The notes under the pieces are model-generated. The model was not told the DNA's origin and searched no databases. It worked only from the letters and a program-made list of their open reading frames with translations. A stretch of DNA of 64,000 nt from Arthrobacter sp. 18067 (GTDB lineage Bacteria; Actinomycetota; Actinomycetes; Actinomycetales; Micrococcaceae): positions 1 through 64,000 of the forward strand of contig NZ_CACSJJ010000023.1 of assembly GCF_902706295.1 (NCBI RefSeq), given 5' to 3'. Made by a program: the position numbers and the translations under genes. Positions 16,389-25,192 of this stretch are shown piece after piece (the stretch's first letter is position 1; each line of letters starts with the position of its first letter).

Positions 16389-17627
16389 ATGAGCGGAATC
16401 ACGAACGGGAACAGCGGCACCACTGTCATCACCAACATCGGCGAGTTGATGACCCAGGACCTGGAGCATCGAGTCCTCAGGGACGCTGCGGTCGTGATTG
16501 AAGGTGAGCGCATAGCGTGGATCGGGTCCAGCAAGGACGCTCCTGCGGCTGACGCAAAAATCGACGCAGAGGGCCGTGCCGTCCTGCCCGGCTGGGTTGA
16601 TTCGCACTCGCATCTCGTTTTCGCTGGCGACCGGACGGCCGAGTTTGAGGCCCGCATGGCCGGCGAAAGCTACAGCGCCGGCGGAATCGCCGTCACTACG
16701 GGAGCCACGCGCAGCGTCAGCGACGACGAACTCGCCCGCCTCGTGCGGGACCGCGTGGCCGAGGCAGTCTCGCAAGGAACCACATACCTGGAGAGCAAAA
16801 CCGGCTACGGCCTCGACGTCGAGAACGAGGCCCGCAGCGCCTGCATCGCCGCGGCCGAAGTGGACGAGGTCACCTACCTCGGCGCGCATCTGGTCCCGCA
16901 AGGCTCCGATCCCGAGGAATACACGGACCTGGTCTGCGGCCCAATGCTCGACGCCGTCCTGCCGCACGTCCGCTGGGCTGACGTTTTCTGCGAACGGGGC
17001 GCGTTCACGGAGGACCAGTCCCGCCGCGTGCTGACCGCGGCCCGCGACGCAGGCCTGGGGCTCAGGGTCCACGGCAACCAACTCGGCGAGGGCCCGGGAG
17101 TAGCCTTGGCCGTCGAGTTTGCGGCCGCGAGCGTGGATCACGTCAACTATCTCTCGGACCAGGACATCGCCGCGCTCGCGGGAACGTGGGCCGGCTGGGA
17201 CCCGGCAACGGGCGCCGGCGCAAGAGGCACTGTGGCAACCTGCCTGCCCGCCTGTGACCTTTCCACCCGCCAGCCCTTGGCACCTGGCCGTGAATTGATC
17301 GACGCCGGGGTGCAGATCGCGCTGGCCGCCAATTGCAACCCAGGTACCTCGTACACCAGCTCCATGGCCTTCTGCGTGACCACAGCCGTCCTCCAGATGC
17401 ACCTGAGTGTCCATGAGGCCGTCCGAGCGGCGACGTACGGCGGCGCCTTGGCGTTGGGCAGGGAGTCCGGGAACGACGTCGACGGCGAACGGGCGGTGGG
17501 TTCGCTCGCCGTCGGGCATCGCGCGGACTTGCACATGCTGAAGGCGCCGTCGGCCACCCACTTGGCCTACCGTCCCGGGATCCCGCTGACACACTCGGTG
17601 TGGCGGGCGGGCGCTCGGGCAGTCTGA
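16389..17627 (+). CDS. hutI: Imidazolonepropionase
   Basis: This 412-residue amidohydrolase should open imidazolonepropionate to formiminoglutamate in histidine degradation. It shows the metal motif HSHLVFAGDR, the substrate loop ESKTGYGLD, and LRVHGNQLGEG with a ligand His. In the final metal-ligand motif, usually TDxNPG, this protein reads AANCNPG, so Asn315 stands where an Asp is expected. That may lower or alter activity. No other hut gene is in the window. I chose ATG 16389 because it gives the normal N-terminus; upstream frame overlaps the flavoprotein gene. Confidence 0.88.
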   Translation: MSGITNGNSGTTVITNIGELMTQDLEHRVLRDAAVVIEGERIAWIGSSKDAPAADAKIDAEGRAVLPGWVDSHSHLVFAGDRTAEFEARMAGESYSAGGIAVTTGATRSVSDDELARLVRDRVAEAVSQGTTYLESKTGYGLDVENEARSACIAAAEVDEVTYLGAHLVPQGSDPEEYTDLVCGPMLDAVLPHVRWADVFCERGAFTEDQSRRVLTAARDAGLGLRVHGNQLGEGPGVALAVEFAAASVDHVNYLSDQDIAALAGTWAGWDPATGAGARGTVATCLPACDLSTRQPLAPGRELIDAGVQIALAANCNPGTSYTSSMAFCVTTAVLQMHLSVHEAVRAATYGGALALGRESGNDVDGERAVGSLAVGHRADLHMLKAPSATHLAYRPGIPLTHSVWRAGARAV

Positions 17628-17633
17628 TTAAAG

Positions 17634-17696
17634 CAACGCGGGGTCACTTATGGCCCCTTCCGAGGTTACGGATGGGCTATAAGTGACCCCGCGTTG
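17634..17696. terminator. Bidirectional terminator dyad
   Basis: A perfect 18-bp inverted repeat (17634-17651 with 17679-17696) encloses 27 bases between the convergent hutI and GH101 genes. The long loop is unusual for a simple terminator; the place between convergent stops supports the role. Confidence 0.55.
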
Positions 17697-17699
17697 GGC

Positions 17700-20600
17700 T
17701 TACGCGCAGCTGAACTTCGCGTCCGCCCAATCACCCCAGTCGTCGCCGGCGTCGTCACCGTTCTTGTCGGCGATCAGCTCGACGTTCCGGACACCGGTAG
17801 TGTCCACGGTGAGGGGAAGTGCTGCCGAGTCGGCACTGAGAACGGGAGTCCTCAGCAATTCGCGCCCATCGCCCTTGACGATAAACACCACCGATCCGTG
17901 CAGGCCCTTGTTCAGCTTGGCGTCGTCCACTCCCACCACAGCGGTGAAGGCGTTGCACTTGGCTTCGGTGGCGATGCTGATCTTCGAGTCGGCGTGGACG
18001 CCGATGCCCTTCGGATAGACGACGCCGTCAAGCCGCAAAGCGGGTCCGTCACCGGCGTTCTGCTCACCGTTGGCGCGGTCCCGTTCCGCCGGGCCCCAAC
18101 CGTTGGTGCTGCCGATCCAGGGCAGGTCGGAGGCGAACACGGTGCCCGTCAGGACGGGTGCCGGCGGCTCCTGTGACGTCGAGGAACAGGTGAATTTGGC
18201 GTCTGCCCAGTCCGCGTGGTCGTTGCCGTTGGAGTCGCCGGCGTCGTTGGCCACCAACTCCACGTACTGGGCCCCGGTGACGTCCACGGTCAGCGGCAGG
18301 GGAGCGCTGGCCGCTCCCAGAACCGGGGTGGTGACCTTGGCGGTGCCATCGGCCACTACGGAGAACTTCACGCTGCCCCGCGTCGGCTGGGCGTCATCAA
18401 TGCCTACCGTTGCCGTAAAGGCAGTGCAGTAACCGCCGAGGTAGTAGCGGACATTGCCGTTGGCGTGGGCACCCAAACCCTTGGCGTAGACCGTGCCGTT
18501 CAGGGTGAGGGGTGTGCCGTCGCCGGTCCCGGTCCCGCCGTTGGACTGATCCTTCTCAACGGGCCCCCAACCGTTCGTTGCGCTGACCCAGGGGTGGTCG
18601 CTGGCGAACACGGTGGCCTGCGGTGGCTTGGGCAGCGTCCGCACGGTGGACGTGGTGCTGATGGTGCGGCCGCCTGCAGGCTCTGTTGTAGTGGTGTACT
18701 TGGCCGATGCAGTGATGGGGTAGTCGCCATCCGCCGAAGCGGGGGCGGTGATCTTCCATGTGGTGGTGAGTGTTTCGCCAGCGGGGAGGGTTGCGGCCGT
18801 TGCCGGCGTGGAAGGGGTTGCCGTCCAGCCCTCAGGCAGTTGGAGTGCAACGGCGAGGCCGCTGATGGCCGCCGGTTCGTCCGAGACAAAGGTGGTGACG
18901 AAGTCCTGTGCTTTGCCCTGCTGGATCACGTCGCCTTGAAGGGCAGCCGAGAGTTGCGCGCAGGCCGGGACGGCTTCCGAGGCACCGAGGTCCTCCACCA
19001 GGAAGTTGTCCAGGGTGAAGTCAGAACCGTTCGAGCTGCCCGTGCGCTGCAGCCCCACAAAGTAGTCGCCGCAGAATCCGGTATCAAGGACCTGCTCGAA
19101 CCGCGCGGTGGACGACTTGGCATCGATGGGCTGGCTGCCTGTGACCGCGGGTCCTGCCTGCGAGTCATATCCGGAGACCCAGGCGTACTGCCCGGCCTTG
19201 GAGTTCTGGTAGTCGAAGGACACCTTGTACTTGTGGCCTGCCTGGAACGGCACGGTTGCCTCGGTGGTGCGGTACACCATGCCTGGTCCGCCATTTGGAG
19301 CCCGGTTCTCGTCGTGCGCGATCAGTGACCAAGTGCCATCCAATACTTCGTCGATTACGTTGGCGTCCCAGCCCTTCTGGGTGAACGGTTCGTTGCGTTC
19401 GGTGATGTGAGTGCGCGGGTCAGTGGAGCCGCCGGCGTCGCCTTTCACGAACGGTCCCCAGCCTTGGTCCACGTTCTCGAAGTCTTCGCTCAGCACGCCG
19501 GTGGTGGCCACCCGGGTGGTCTTCACCGCCCGGAAGTCGTCGACGCGTACCGTGGCATCGCCGTCGGCGGCTTGGATGGAAACGGTGGCCTTGGTGTTGT
19601 TCCGGGGCACGTCCACCAGCACCCGTACGCGCTGGAATGCTGTGCCGTGTTTTTCGTCGCCTGCCACGTAGTTTTCGGCGTTGGACGAATCAATGGTGAC
19701 GCTTTCGGTCTTGCCGTTGATGTTCACGGAGAGCGTGGTGGGACGGGTCTTGCCGGGTTGGATTTCCACCCAGGCGCTGACGGATTGGGTTCCGGCGTCC
19801 AGCTTTACTTCCTGGCTGATCGACGACGGCGTTGCCCCCATCTCAGCGTAGCGGCGGCCCTTGTCGTCGCGTACCTGGGTGACGGTGCCCGTGGGGGCCC
19901 ACGGGGAGAGGTCTGCGCCGTTGAAGCCGGGATCGTTGAACGCGGTGCCTTCGCCGAAGTCGGCCTTCTTGGGCAGATCGGCCTTGTTGTTCTTCGGAGC
20001 AAGGACGTAGGGCTGCTTGGCGTCGGCGGTGACGGTGACCTGCCCGTTGACCACGGGGACGTCGGTGACTTTCACCCGTCCGTTGTCGGTCAGCTTGAAC
20101 AGTTCGAGCGAGCCGGACTTGGCGAACTCCTTGGTGAGGGTCCAGGTGCTGGTGCCCCCTGCCGGGTTGTAGTGGTAGAGCTTGTCGGCCTTGCCATTTT
20201 CCTTGGAGGACCACGGCAGCAGGTACGTTCCACCTTGCAGTACGGAGGTTCCGCCCACCGTGATGTTGCGTTCCTCGGCGGTGTTTCCGGTGACGGCCAC
20301 GCCATCGGCGAGGTCGATGCGGTCGGCCGTCCACTTGGTGATCTGGTGGTGTTGCAGGAACTTGGCGGGCACGTTGGCCGTCCATACGTTCTCGCTGAAG
20401 GCGTTGAAGTCGTTCTGACCGGTCCAGCCTTCGAACTCCACAATGTGGCTCACGCCGAGCTTGGGATCGGGGTTCCAGACGTCGGACTGGGTGTTGTTGA
20501 TGAAGCGCAGGATCTGGGAGTTCACGCCCTTGTTGGTGGAGCCGCCGTACTTTTCATCGTTGGCCCAGTGCGACCAGGTGTTGTTTCGGGAAAGGTGGTC

Positions 20601-22088
20601 TGCCCATTCCGAGCCCACCCGGAAGCCGTTCTTGACGAGCTCCTTCTGCAGGCGCTCGGCGAGCCAGCCGAACTCGTAGTAGACGTCCACGTAGACGAAG
20701 TCCAGGTTCTTGTCCGTGGCTTCGCGCAGTTCCTTGATGCGCTGGGCGAGCTTGCCGGAGTTAATATCCTCGCGCTGGTTCATGTAGTAGGACTGGTCCA
20801 GCCAGTTCCACCCCAGGCCCTTGTCGGCCCGCAAGAGGTCTTCGCTGAAGGATTTGGCTTCAGGGTAGATCTCGGTGGCATTGATGTGGACGCCGAAGCT
20901 GGCATTCCAATCCTTGCCTTCCTTGACCAGCTTGTTGAGGTCTTCCAGGCCACCGGCACGGTTGTTGAAGTTGTTGCCGTAGTCCGTATTTGCTGAGTCG
21001 TGGCCCTCGCTGGTGTAGCCCTTGAGCATGGCCACCTGACCCAGGCCATCTGTGGCCAGGGAGATGCGTTTGACGTCGTCCAGGGTGCGCAGGAACGGGT
21101 GGGTTGCCTGCGAGGCGAAGTTGAACGGGATATGCGTAATCACGTTGTCCGGTGTCTGATCGCCCTTGTTGGCGCTGACCTGGATGGACCTCATGGCGAT
21201 CGCCGCATCCTGCCAGTCAACGCCGCCGTCGGCATTCGCGTCCGGGGTGATGGCGACGCGGGTCCACGGAAGTTCCTCAGTGGCGTCCGAGCCCTCAGTG
21301 CGATAGAGCCACTGACCGCTGGCGAGACCCATGGTGACTCCGCCGGCACCGTCGCTGACGGCCTGGCGCCAGAAGCGGCCGCGGTCCTTCGCTCCCGGCC
21401 CGGAGGACGTGTCGTACAGGGCGTTGGATTCAACTGCGGCACCCAAGGTCCCGGTGTTGGCCAGCGCGTAGGCGGAGCTCTTGGCAGCGGCATCCAGGGG
21501 AGTGGAAGCGGTGATCGGCGTGAACTCGTCGCCGGTAACGCTCCGGTCCACGGAAAGGTTGGCGGTGGATACCTGGGCTCCGGGCTGGGTGGAGCCCACG
21601 GTCACCAGGTTCAGCCGGGGGAGTTGCAGTGTCTTCACCTGGTGCCCGGCGGAGTCCTTGATCTCCGTGACATTGAACGAGACCACGTTCTGTTTAACGG
21701 AGAGCCGGGCCGTGATCACGGTGTTGCCGAAGTCGGGCACAGTCAGGACATAGTCCCTCGCGTCCTTTCCGGAAGCGGTGGACGTTCCGGTGGCTCTGTA
21801 CTCCACGCCGTTGATGGTGATGGTATCGAGCCGGGTCGTGGTGCCGTCGAGACGCGCTTTGGTAGCGGTATGGATATACCCGAGGACCTGCGGGAACGTG
21901 GTGGCAACCTCCACCCTGAGTTCGCCGGACGTGAGAGTAGCTGAATCGGCGGCGCTGACGATATCTGTGGGTTGGGTGGATTGGGCTGCGGTGGCGGGTT
22001 GAATAGCCAGCAGACCCAGCGAGGATGAGGCGACGACGCAGGCCAAACTCAGCGATGCGAGGCGTCTGGGGGATGACAAGCCGGGCAT
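17700..22088 (-). CDS. Secreted multidomain endo-alpha-N-acetylgalactosaminidase (GH101)
   Basis: This 1462-residue exoenzyme should release Gal-beta-1,3-GalNAc from Ser/Thr of mucin-type O-glycoproteins. A signal peptide (about residues 1-35, ending QPATAAQS) leads into a beta-sandwich. A catalytic barrel follows, with likely nucleophile Asp468 in FVYVDVYYEFGW and acid/base Glu494 in VGSEWADH. Next come two jelly-roll domains (about 730-1050), a NEW3-like domain (about 1060-1160), and two NPCBM carbohydrate-binding modules (about 1175-1310 and 1325-1462), each opening with VFASD. The start at 22088 follows AGAAGGAGC. There is no LPXTG anchor, so it is probably free. The divergent operon can process its product. 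Confidence 0.85.
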   Translation of the reverse strand: MPGLSSPRRLASLSLACVVASSSLGLLAIQPATAAQSTQPTDIVSAADSATLTSGELRVEVATTFPQVLGYIHTATKARLDGTTTRLDTITINGVEYRATGTSTASGKDARDYVLTVPDFGNTVITARLSVKQNVVSFNVTEIKDSAGHQVKTLQLPRLNLVTVGSTQPGAQVSTANLSVDRSVTGDEFTPITASTPLDAAAKSSAYALANTGTLGAAVESNALYDTSSGPGAKDRGRFWRQAVSDGAGGVTMGLASGQWLYRTEGSDATEELPWTRVAITPDANADGGVDWQDAAIAMRSIQVSANKGDQTPDNVITHIPFNFASQATHPFLRTLDDVKRISLATDGLGQVAMLKGYTSEGHDSANTDYGNNFNNRAGGLEDLNKLVKEGKDWNASFGVHINATEIYPEAKSFSEDLLRADKGLGWNWLDQSYYMNQREDINSGKLAQRIKELREATDKNLDFVYVDVYYEFGWLAERLQKELVKNGFRVGSEWADHLSRNNTWSHWANDEKYGGSTNKGVNSQILRFINNTQSDVWNPDPKLGVSHIVEFEGWTGQNDFNAFSENVWTANVPAKFLQHHQITKWTADRIDLADGVAVTGNTAEERNITVGGTSVLQGGTYLLPWSSKENGKADKLYHYNPAGGTSTWTLTKEFAKSGSLELFKLTDNGRVKVTDVPVVNGQVTVTADAKQPYVLAPKNNKADLPKKADFGEGTAFNDPGFNGADLSPWAPTGTVTQVRDDKGRRYAEMGATPSSISQEVKLDAGTQSVSAWVEIQPGKTRPTTLSVNINGKTESVTIDSSNAENYVAGDEKHGTAFQRVRVLVDVPRNNTKATVSIQAADGDATVRVDDFRAVKTTRVATTGVLSEDFENVDQGWGPFVKGDAGGSTDPRTHITERNEPFTQKGWDANVIDEVLDGTWSLIAHDENRAPNGGPGMVYRTTEATVPFQAGHKYKVSFDYQNSKAGQYAWVSGYDSQAGPAVTGSQPIDAKSSTARFEQVLDTGFCGDYFVGLQRTGSSNGSDFTLDNFLVEDLGASEAVPACAQLSAALQGDVIQQGKAQDFVTTFVSDEPAAISGLAVALQLPEGWTATPSTPATAATLPAGETLTTTWKITAPASADGDYPITASAKYTTTTEPAGGRTISTTSTVRTLPKPPQATVFASDHPWVSATNGWGPVEKDQSNGGTGTGDGTPLTLNGTVYAKGLGAHANGNVRYYLGGYCTAFTATVGIDDAQPTRGSVKFSVVADGTAKVTTPVLGAASAPLPLTVDVTGAQYVELVANDAGDSNGNDHADWADAKFTCSSTSQEPPAPVLTGTVFASDLPWIGSTNGWGPAERDRANGEQNAGDGPALRLDGVVYPKGIGVHADSKISIATEAKCNAFTAVVGVDDAKLNKGLHGSVVFIVKGDGRELLRTPVLSADSAALPLTVDTTGVRNVELIADKNGDDAGDDWGDWADAKFSCA

Positions 22089-22177
22089 TATGCTCCTTCT
22101 TGATTTTTCCGAGCTAGTAACAATCATGTTCTTGCGGACTCGTCTAAGACTGCTGCATGGGACAGAAGTTGACAAGA

Positions 22178-22194
22178 GTTAACAGGCAGTTAAC
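22178..22194. promoter_or_regulatory. Paired GTTAAC elements before the GH101 gene
   Basis: GTTAACAGGCAGTTAAC is a symmetric pair of GTTAAC elements 90 bp upstream of the GH101 start. The half-site resembles that of the candidate LacI operator at 5547-5560, so the same LacI protein could act on both promoters. Confidence 0.35.
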
Positions 22195-22291
22195 TTAAAT
22201 GCACATGTCGGCACACGCTTTCCGCAGTCCGGCGGCCAACGAAGTCGTATGCACCTAATGAGCAGTCTTCGCATGCGGATGATCCTTGTGA

Positions 22292-22339
22292 GATCGAAAA
22301 TGATCGTTTAGTGTTTCTATAGATCAGAAAACGTCATTA
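22292..22339. promoter_or_regulatory. Candidate tandem DeoR-type operators
   Basis: Two related elements start exactly 30 bp apart: GATCGAAAATGATCGTTTAG at 22292 and GATCAGAAAACGTCATTAAG at 22322, with 13 of 20 bases shared. They lie just before the isomerase gene. Tandem in-phase sites are usual for DeoR/AgaR repressors, and such a regulator closes this operon at 26052. Confidence 0.45.
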
Positions 22340-22363
22340 AGCTGAGCGGGAGCGGAACACACG

Positions 22364-23281
22364 ATGAGCGAGAACACACTGGGTGCCTTCATGGAGGAAG
22401 AGCTGGTTTCCCAGCCCGACGTATGGCAGCGGGCCGTCGAACAGGCAGGTGCCGAGCAGCTGCTTCCCGCGGACGGCAAGCGCATTGCCGTCATCGGCTG
22501 TGGAACCTCTTGGTTCATGGCCCAGAGCTACGCAGCTGCCCGCGAATCTGCCGGCAAGGGCGTCACGGATGCGTTCGCCGCTTCAGAGGCCTTCCTGAAC
22601 AGCAATAGTGCTGACCGCCAGTACGACGCCGTTGTCGCCATTACGCGATCAGGAACCACCACGGAGGTTCTTGAGATCCTGGCTGAGCTTCAGGGCATCG
22701 TCCCTACAGTGGCGATCATCGGCGACACCTCCTCGCCGATCGTCCCGTTGGCCGACGCCGTGATCGGCCTGCAGTACGCCGATGAGCGTTCGGTCGTGCA
22801 GACCCGCTTTGCCACCACGGCTTTGGTGTACCTGCTCAGCAGCCTCGGAATCGATGTGCAGCAGGCCATTGAGGATGCCCGGGAAGCCGTCAGCGCTCCG
22901 GTCTCCCAGGAACTGCTGGACGCAGAACAGTTCACCTTCCTCGGCACTGGCTGGACGGTTGGCCTTGCCCACGAGGCCGGCCTGAAAATGCGCGAAGCCG
23001 TTCAGGGCTGGACTGAGTCCTACCCGGCCATGGAGTACCGCCACGGTCCTATTTCCATCGCTGCCCCCGGCCGCGTCACCTGGTTGTTCGGAACCCAGCC
23101 TGAAGGCTTGGACAACGACATGGCAGTCACCGGCGCCCTTTACATCCACACCGACAAGCACCCGTTGGCTGAACTGGCACGGGTCCACAAGGTAACGCTG
23201 GAGCGTGCGCGCGTCCGCGACCTGAATCCGGACCTGCCCCGCAACCTGACGCGCTCCGTCATTCTCGACGCCTCCGCCTAG
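22364..23281 (+). CDS. SIS-domain sugar-phosphate isomerase/deaminase (AgaS-like)
   Basis: This 305-residue protein has two SIS domains (IAVIGCGTSWFMAQSYAAA and, later, FTFLGTGWTVGLAHEAGLKM), and MEYRHGPISIA as in the isomerase half of GlmS. In this operon it most likely converts galactosamine 6-phosphate to tagatose 6-phosphate with release of ammonia, as AgaS does. A role on another amino sugar or a fructosamine (FrlB-like) cannot be excluded. It is the first gene of a five-gene operon with 10 bp to the next. The candidate operators end 24 bp before its ATG. Confidence 0.8.
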   Translation: MSENTLGAFMEEELVSQPDVWQRAVEQAGAEQLLPADGKRIAVIGCGTSWFMAQSYAAARESAGKGVTDAFAASEAFLNSNSADRQYDAVVAITRSGTTTEVLEILAELQGIVPTVAIIGDTSSPIVPLADAVIGLQYADERSVVQTRFATTALVYLLSSLGIDVQQAIEDAREAVSAPVSQELLDAEQFTFLGTGWTVGLAHEAGLKMREAVQGWTESYPAMEYRHGPISIAAPGRVTWLFGTQPEGLDNDMAVTGALYIHTDKHPLAELARVHKVTLERARVRDLNPDLPRNLTRSVILDASA

Positions 23282-23291
23282 GCACCCGATC

Positions 23292-24227
23292 ATGGTTCTC
23301 GGAGCCGCAGAATCACCGGTCCTCTCCTTCGACGTTGGCGGGACGGACATCAAAGCTGGTTTGGTGGATGCCCGGGGGATTGTCCTGGGCATGCGCCGTG
23401 TCCCCACGCCGTTGGATTCGGCGAGGCCCGGCGAAGCAGTCCTGGACCGGCTGGCTGAGCTTGCTGCCGAGTTGGCTTCCGAGTTCCCGGGCTCACCCGC
23501 GCGGGCCGCCGGCATCATCGTTCCGGGCATTGTGGACTCTGCTGCCGGAGTTGGCGTTTACTCCGCCAATCTGGGCTGGCGTGATTTCCCGTTCACTGCC
23601 GAGGCCGAAAAGCGCCTGGGAATTCCGGTGGCGTTCGATCATGATGTCCGCTCCGCTGCTGCGGTGGAACACAGCATTGGTGGTTCGAAAGAGTTCAACG
23701 ACGTCGTGGTGATGGTGGTGGGAACCGGCATCGCAGCAGCCGTGTTCTCAGGTGGGAAGGCTGTCACAGCGGGCGGTTTCGCTGGAGAACTCGGCCATGC
23801 CCAGGTGCCGGACCCTGATTCCCCCGCCGGGACCGCGAACTCCACCATCCTGGAAGCCGTAGGTTCCGCCGGGGCCATTGCCAAGCGCTACCACCGTGCG
23901 TCGGGAAACAGGGTGAATGGCGCACGGGGCGTCCTGCTCAGGGCAAATTCCGGCGACGAACTGGCTGCCCGTATCTGGGCTGATGCCGTGGATGCCCTCG
24001 CTTTCACCATCTGCCAGTGCGTCAACATCATCGGTACCGAAGCGGTGGTTATCGGCGGAGGCCTGGCCGAGGCCGGGGATGAACTCCTGGAACCCCTCCG
24101 CGTCCGTGTGGACCAGATCCTCGACTTCCAGCGACGTCCCCAACTCATCCGGGCTGAGCTGGGCCAAGACGCAGGCCTGCTCGGTGCGGCCTTGAATGCA
24201 CGGGCTCTTTTGGGAGGCACTCAGTGA
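23292..24227 (+). CDS. ROK-family sugar kinase
   Basis: This 311-residue kinase has the phosphate-binding motif SFDVGGTDIKAGLVD and the second phosphate loop VVMVVGTGIAAAV. It should phosphorylate a hexose, here probably GalNAc or galactosamine. The usual ROK zinc motif (CxCGxxGCxE) after GELGHAQVPDPD is absent: the segment reads DSPAGTANSTILEAVGS with no cysteine. It therefore belongs to a zinc-free ROK branch or has changed its fold locally. The final bases overlap the GTG start of the next gene, so the genes are translationally coupled. Confidence 0.82.
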   Translation: MVLGAAESPVLSFDVGGTDIKAGLVDARGIVLGMRRVPTPLDSARPGEAVLDRLAELAAELASEFPGSPARAAGIIVPGIVDSAAGVGVYSANLGWRDFPFTAEAEKRLGIPVAFDHDVRSAAAVEHSIGGSKEFNDVVVMVVGTGIAAAVFSGGKAVTAGGFAGELGHAQVPDPDSPAGTANSTILEAVGSAGAIAKRYHRASGNRVNGARGVLLRANSGDELAARIWADAVDALAFTICQCVNIIGTEAVVIGGGLAEAGDELLEPLRVRVDQILDFQRRPQLIRAELGQDAGLLGAALNARALLGGTQ

Positions 24228-25192
24228 AACGCGCCGCTGTGAACCGCATCATTACCGTCACGCCCAACCCGGCCATTGACATGACCTACACCGTGCAGGG
24301 GATCACCGAAGGCGCCAGCCACCGCGTCCCCACGCCCTTGAGCCGGGCGGGCGGCAAAGGGATCAACGTAGCCCGCGTCACGCACCAGCTCGGCTACCCG
24401 GTCCTTGCCATTGCACCCACGGGTGGGGCAGCAGGCCAAACCCTCGCCGCTGAACTCTGGACGAGTGGAGTGCCGCACACCCTGGTGGGCGTCGCCGCCG
24501 AGACCCGCCGCAGCATCGCACTGGTCGATACCATCGCAGGGGAGACGTCCATCTTCAATGAGGAGGGCCAAGCTCTCCTGCCGGACGACTGGCGCTCGCT
24601 CCGGATCGCAGTGGTTGAGGCCGTGAGTGGAAACCGCAACCTTCAGGCCTCCGTCCTGGTCGGCTCCGGAAGCCTGCCCCCTGGCGCCCCCGCGGACTTC
24701 TACCCGGAACTGGTGCGGTTGGCCCACGACGCCGGCATCCCGGCCATTATCGACACCTCCGGCCCCGGGATCATCGCCGCAGCGAAAGCGGGAGCCGACG
24801 TCCTCAAGCCCAACCACCACGAACTCGCAGAGGCCACAGGGGAGTCCAGCCTGGAAGCGGCGGCTCTCTCACTGATCGACATGGGTGCCCGCACCGTGCT
24901 TGTCAGTGCAGGTGCGGACGGGATGCTCGCCTTCGACCACGCAGCCCCTGGTGGTTACTGGAGCGCCCGCTTGCCGGAGGCGCTCAGCGGCAACCCCACA
25001 GGAGCGGGCGACGCCGGCGTGGCGGCTGCCGCCGTCGCACTCGCCGAAGGCATTACCGAACCCCGCGAAATACTTCGCCGCGCCACCGCCTGGTCGGCCG
25101 CGGCCGTACTCATGCCTGCGGCGGGCGAAATCTCGCCGCGGTATCAGGAACTTCAAGACCAACTGATCGTGACATGGAAGGAGACCCGGTGA
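24224..25192 (+). CDS. PfkB-family kinase (tagatose-6-phosphate or 1-phosphofructokinase type)
   Basis: This 322-residue kinase resembles the LacC/FruK group of PfkB enzymes: VTPNPAIDMTYTV at the start, RAGGKGINVARVTHQLG, and the ATP/anion site GNPTGAGDAG near residue 263. In this operon the most economical role is phosphorylation of tagatose 6-phosphate to the 1,6-bisphosphate that the next enzyme cleaves. The GTG start overlaps the ROK stop and is preceded by GGGAGG. Fructose 1-phosphate kinase activity is the main alternative. Confidence 0.83.
   Translation: MKRAAVNRIITVTPNPAIDMTYTVQGITEGASHRVPTPLSRAGGKGINVARVTHQLGYPVLAIAPTGGAAGQTLAAELWTSGVPHTLVGVAAETRRSIALVDTIAGETSIFNEEGQALLPDDWRSLRIAVVEAVSGNRNLQASVLVGSGSLPPGAPADFYPELVRLAHDAGIPAIIDTSGPGIIAAAKAGADVLKPNHHELAEATGESSLEAAALSLIDMGARTVLVSAGADGMLAFDHAAPGGYWSARLPEALSGNPTGAGDAGVAAAAVALAEGITEPREILRRATAWSAAAVLMPAAGEISPRYQELQDQLIVTWKETR

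Noticed and set aside
19407..20996. A 529-residue plus-strand open frame opposite the GH101 gene
   Set aside because: The GH101 protein on the other strand has a signal peptide, catalytic motifs and binding modules; the shadow has none.
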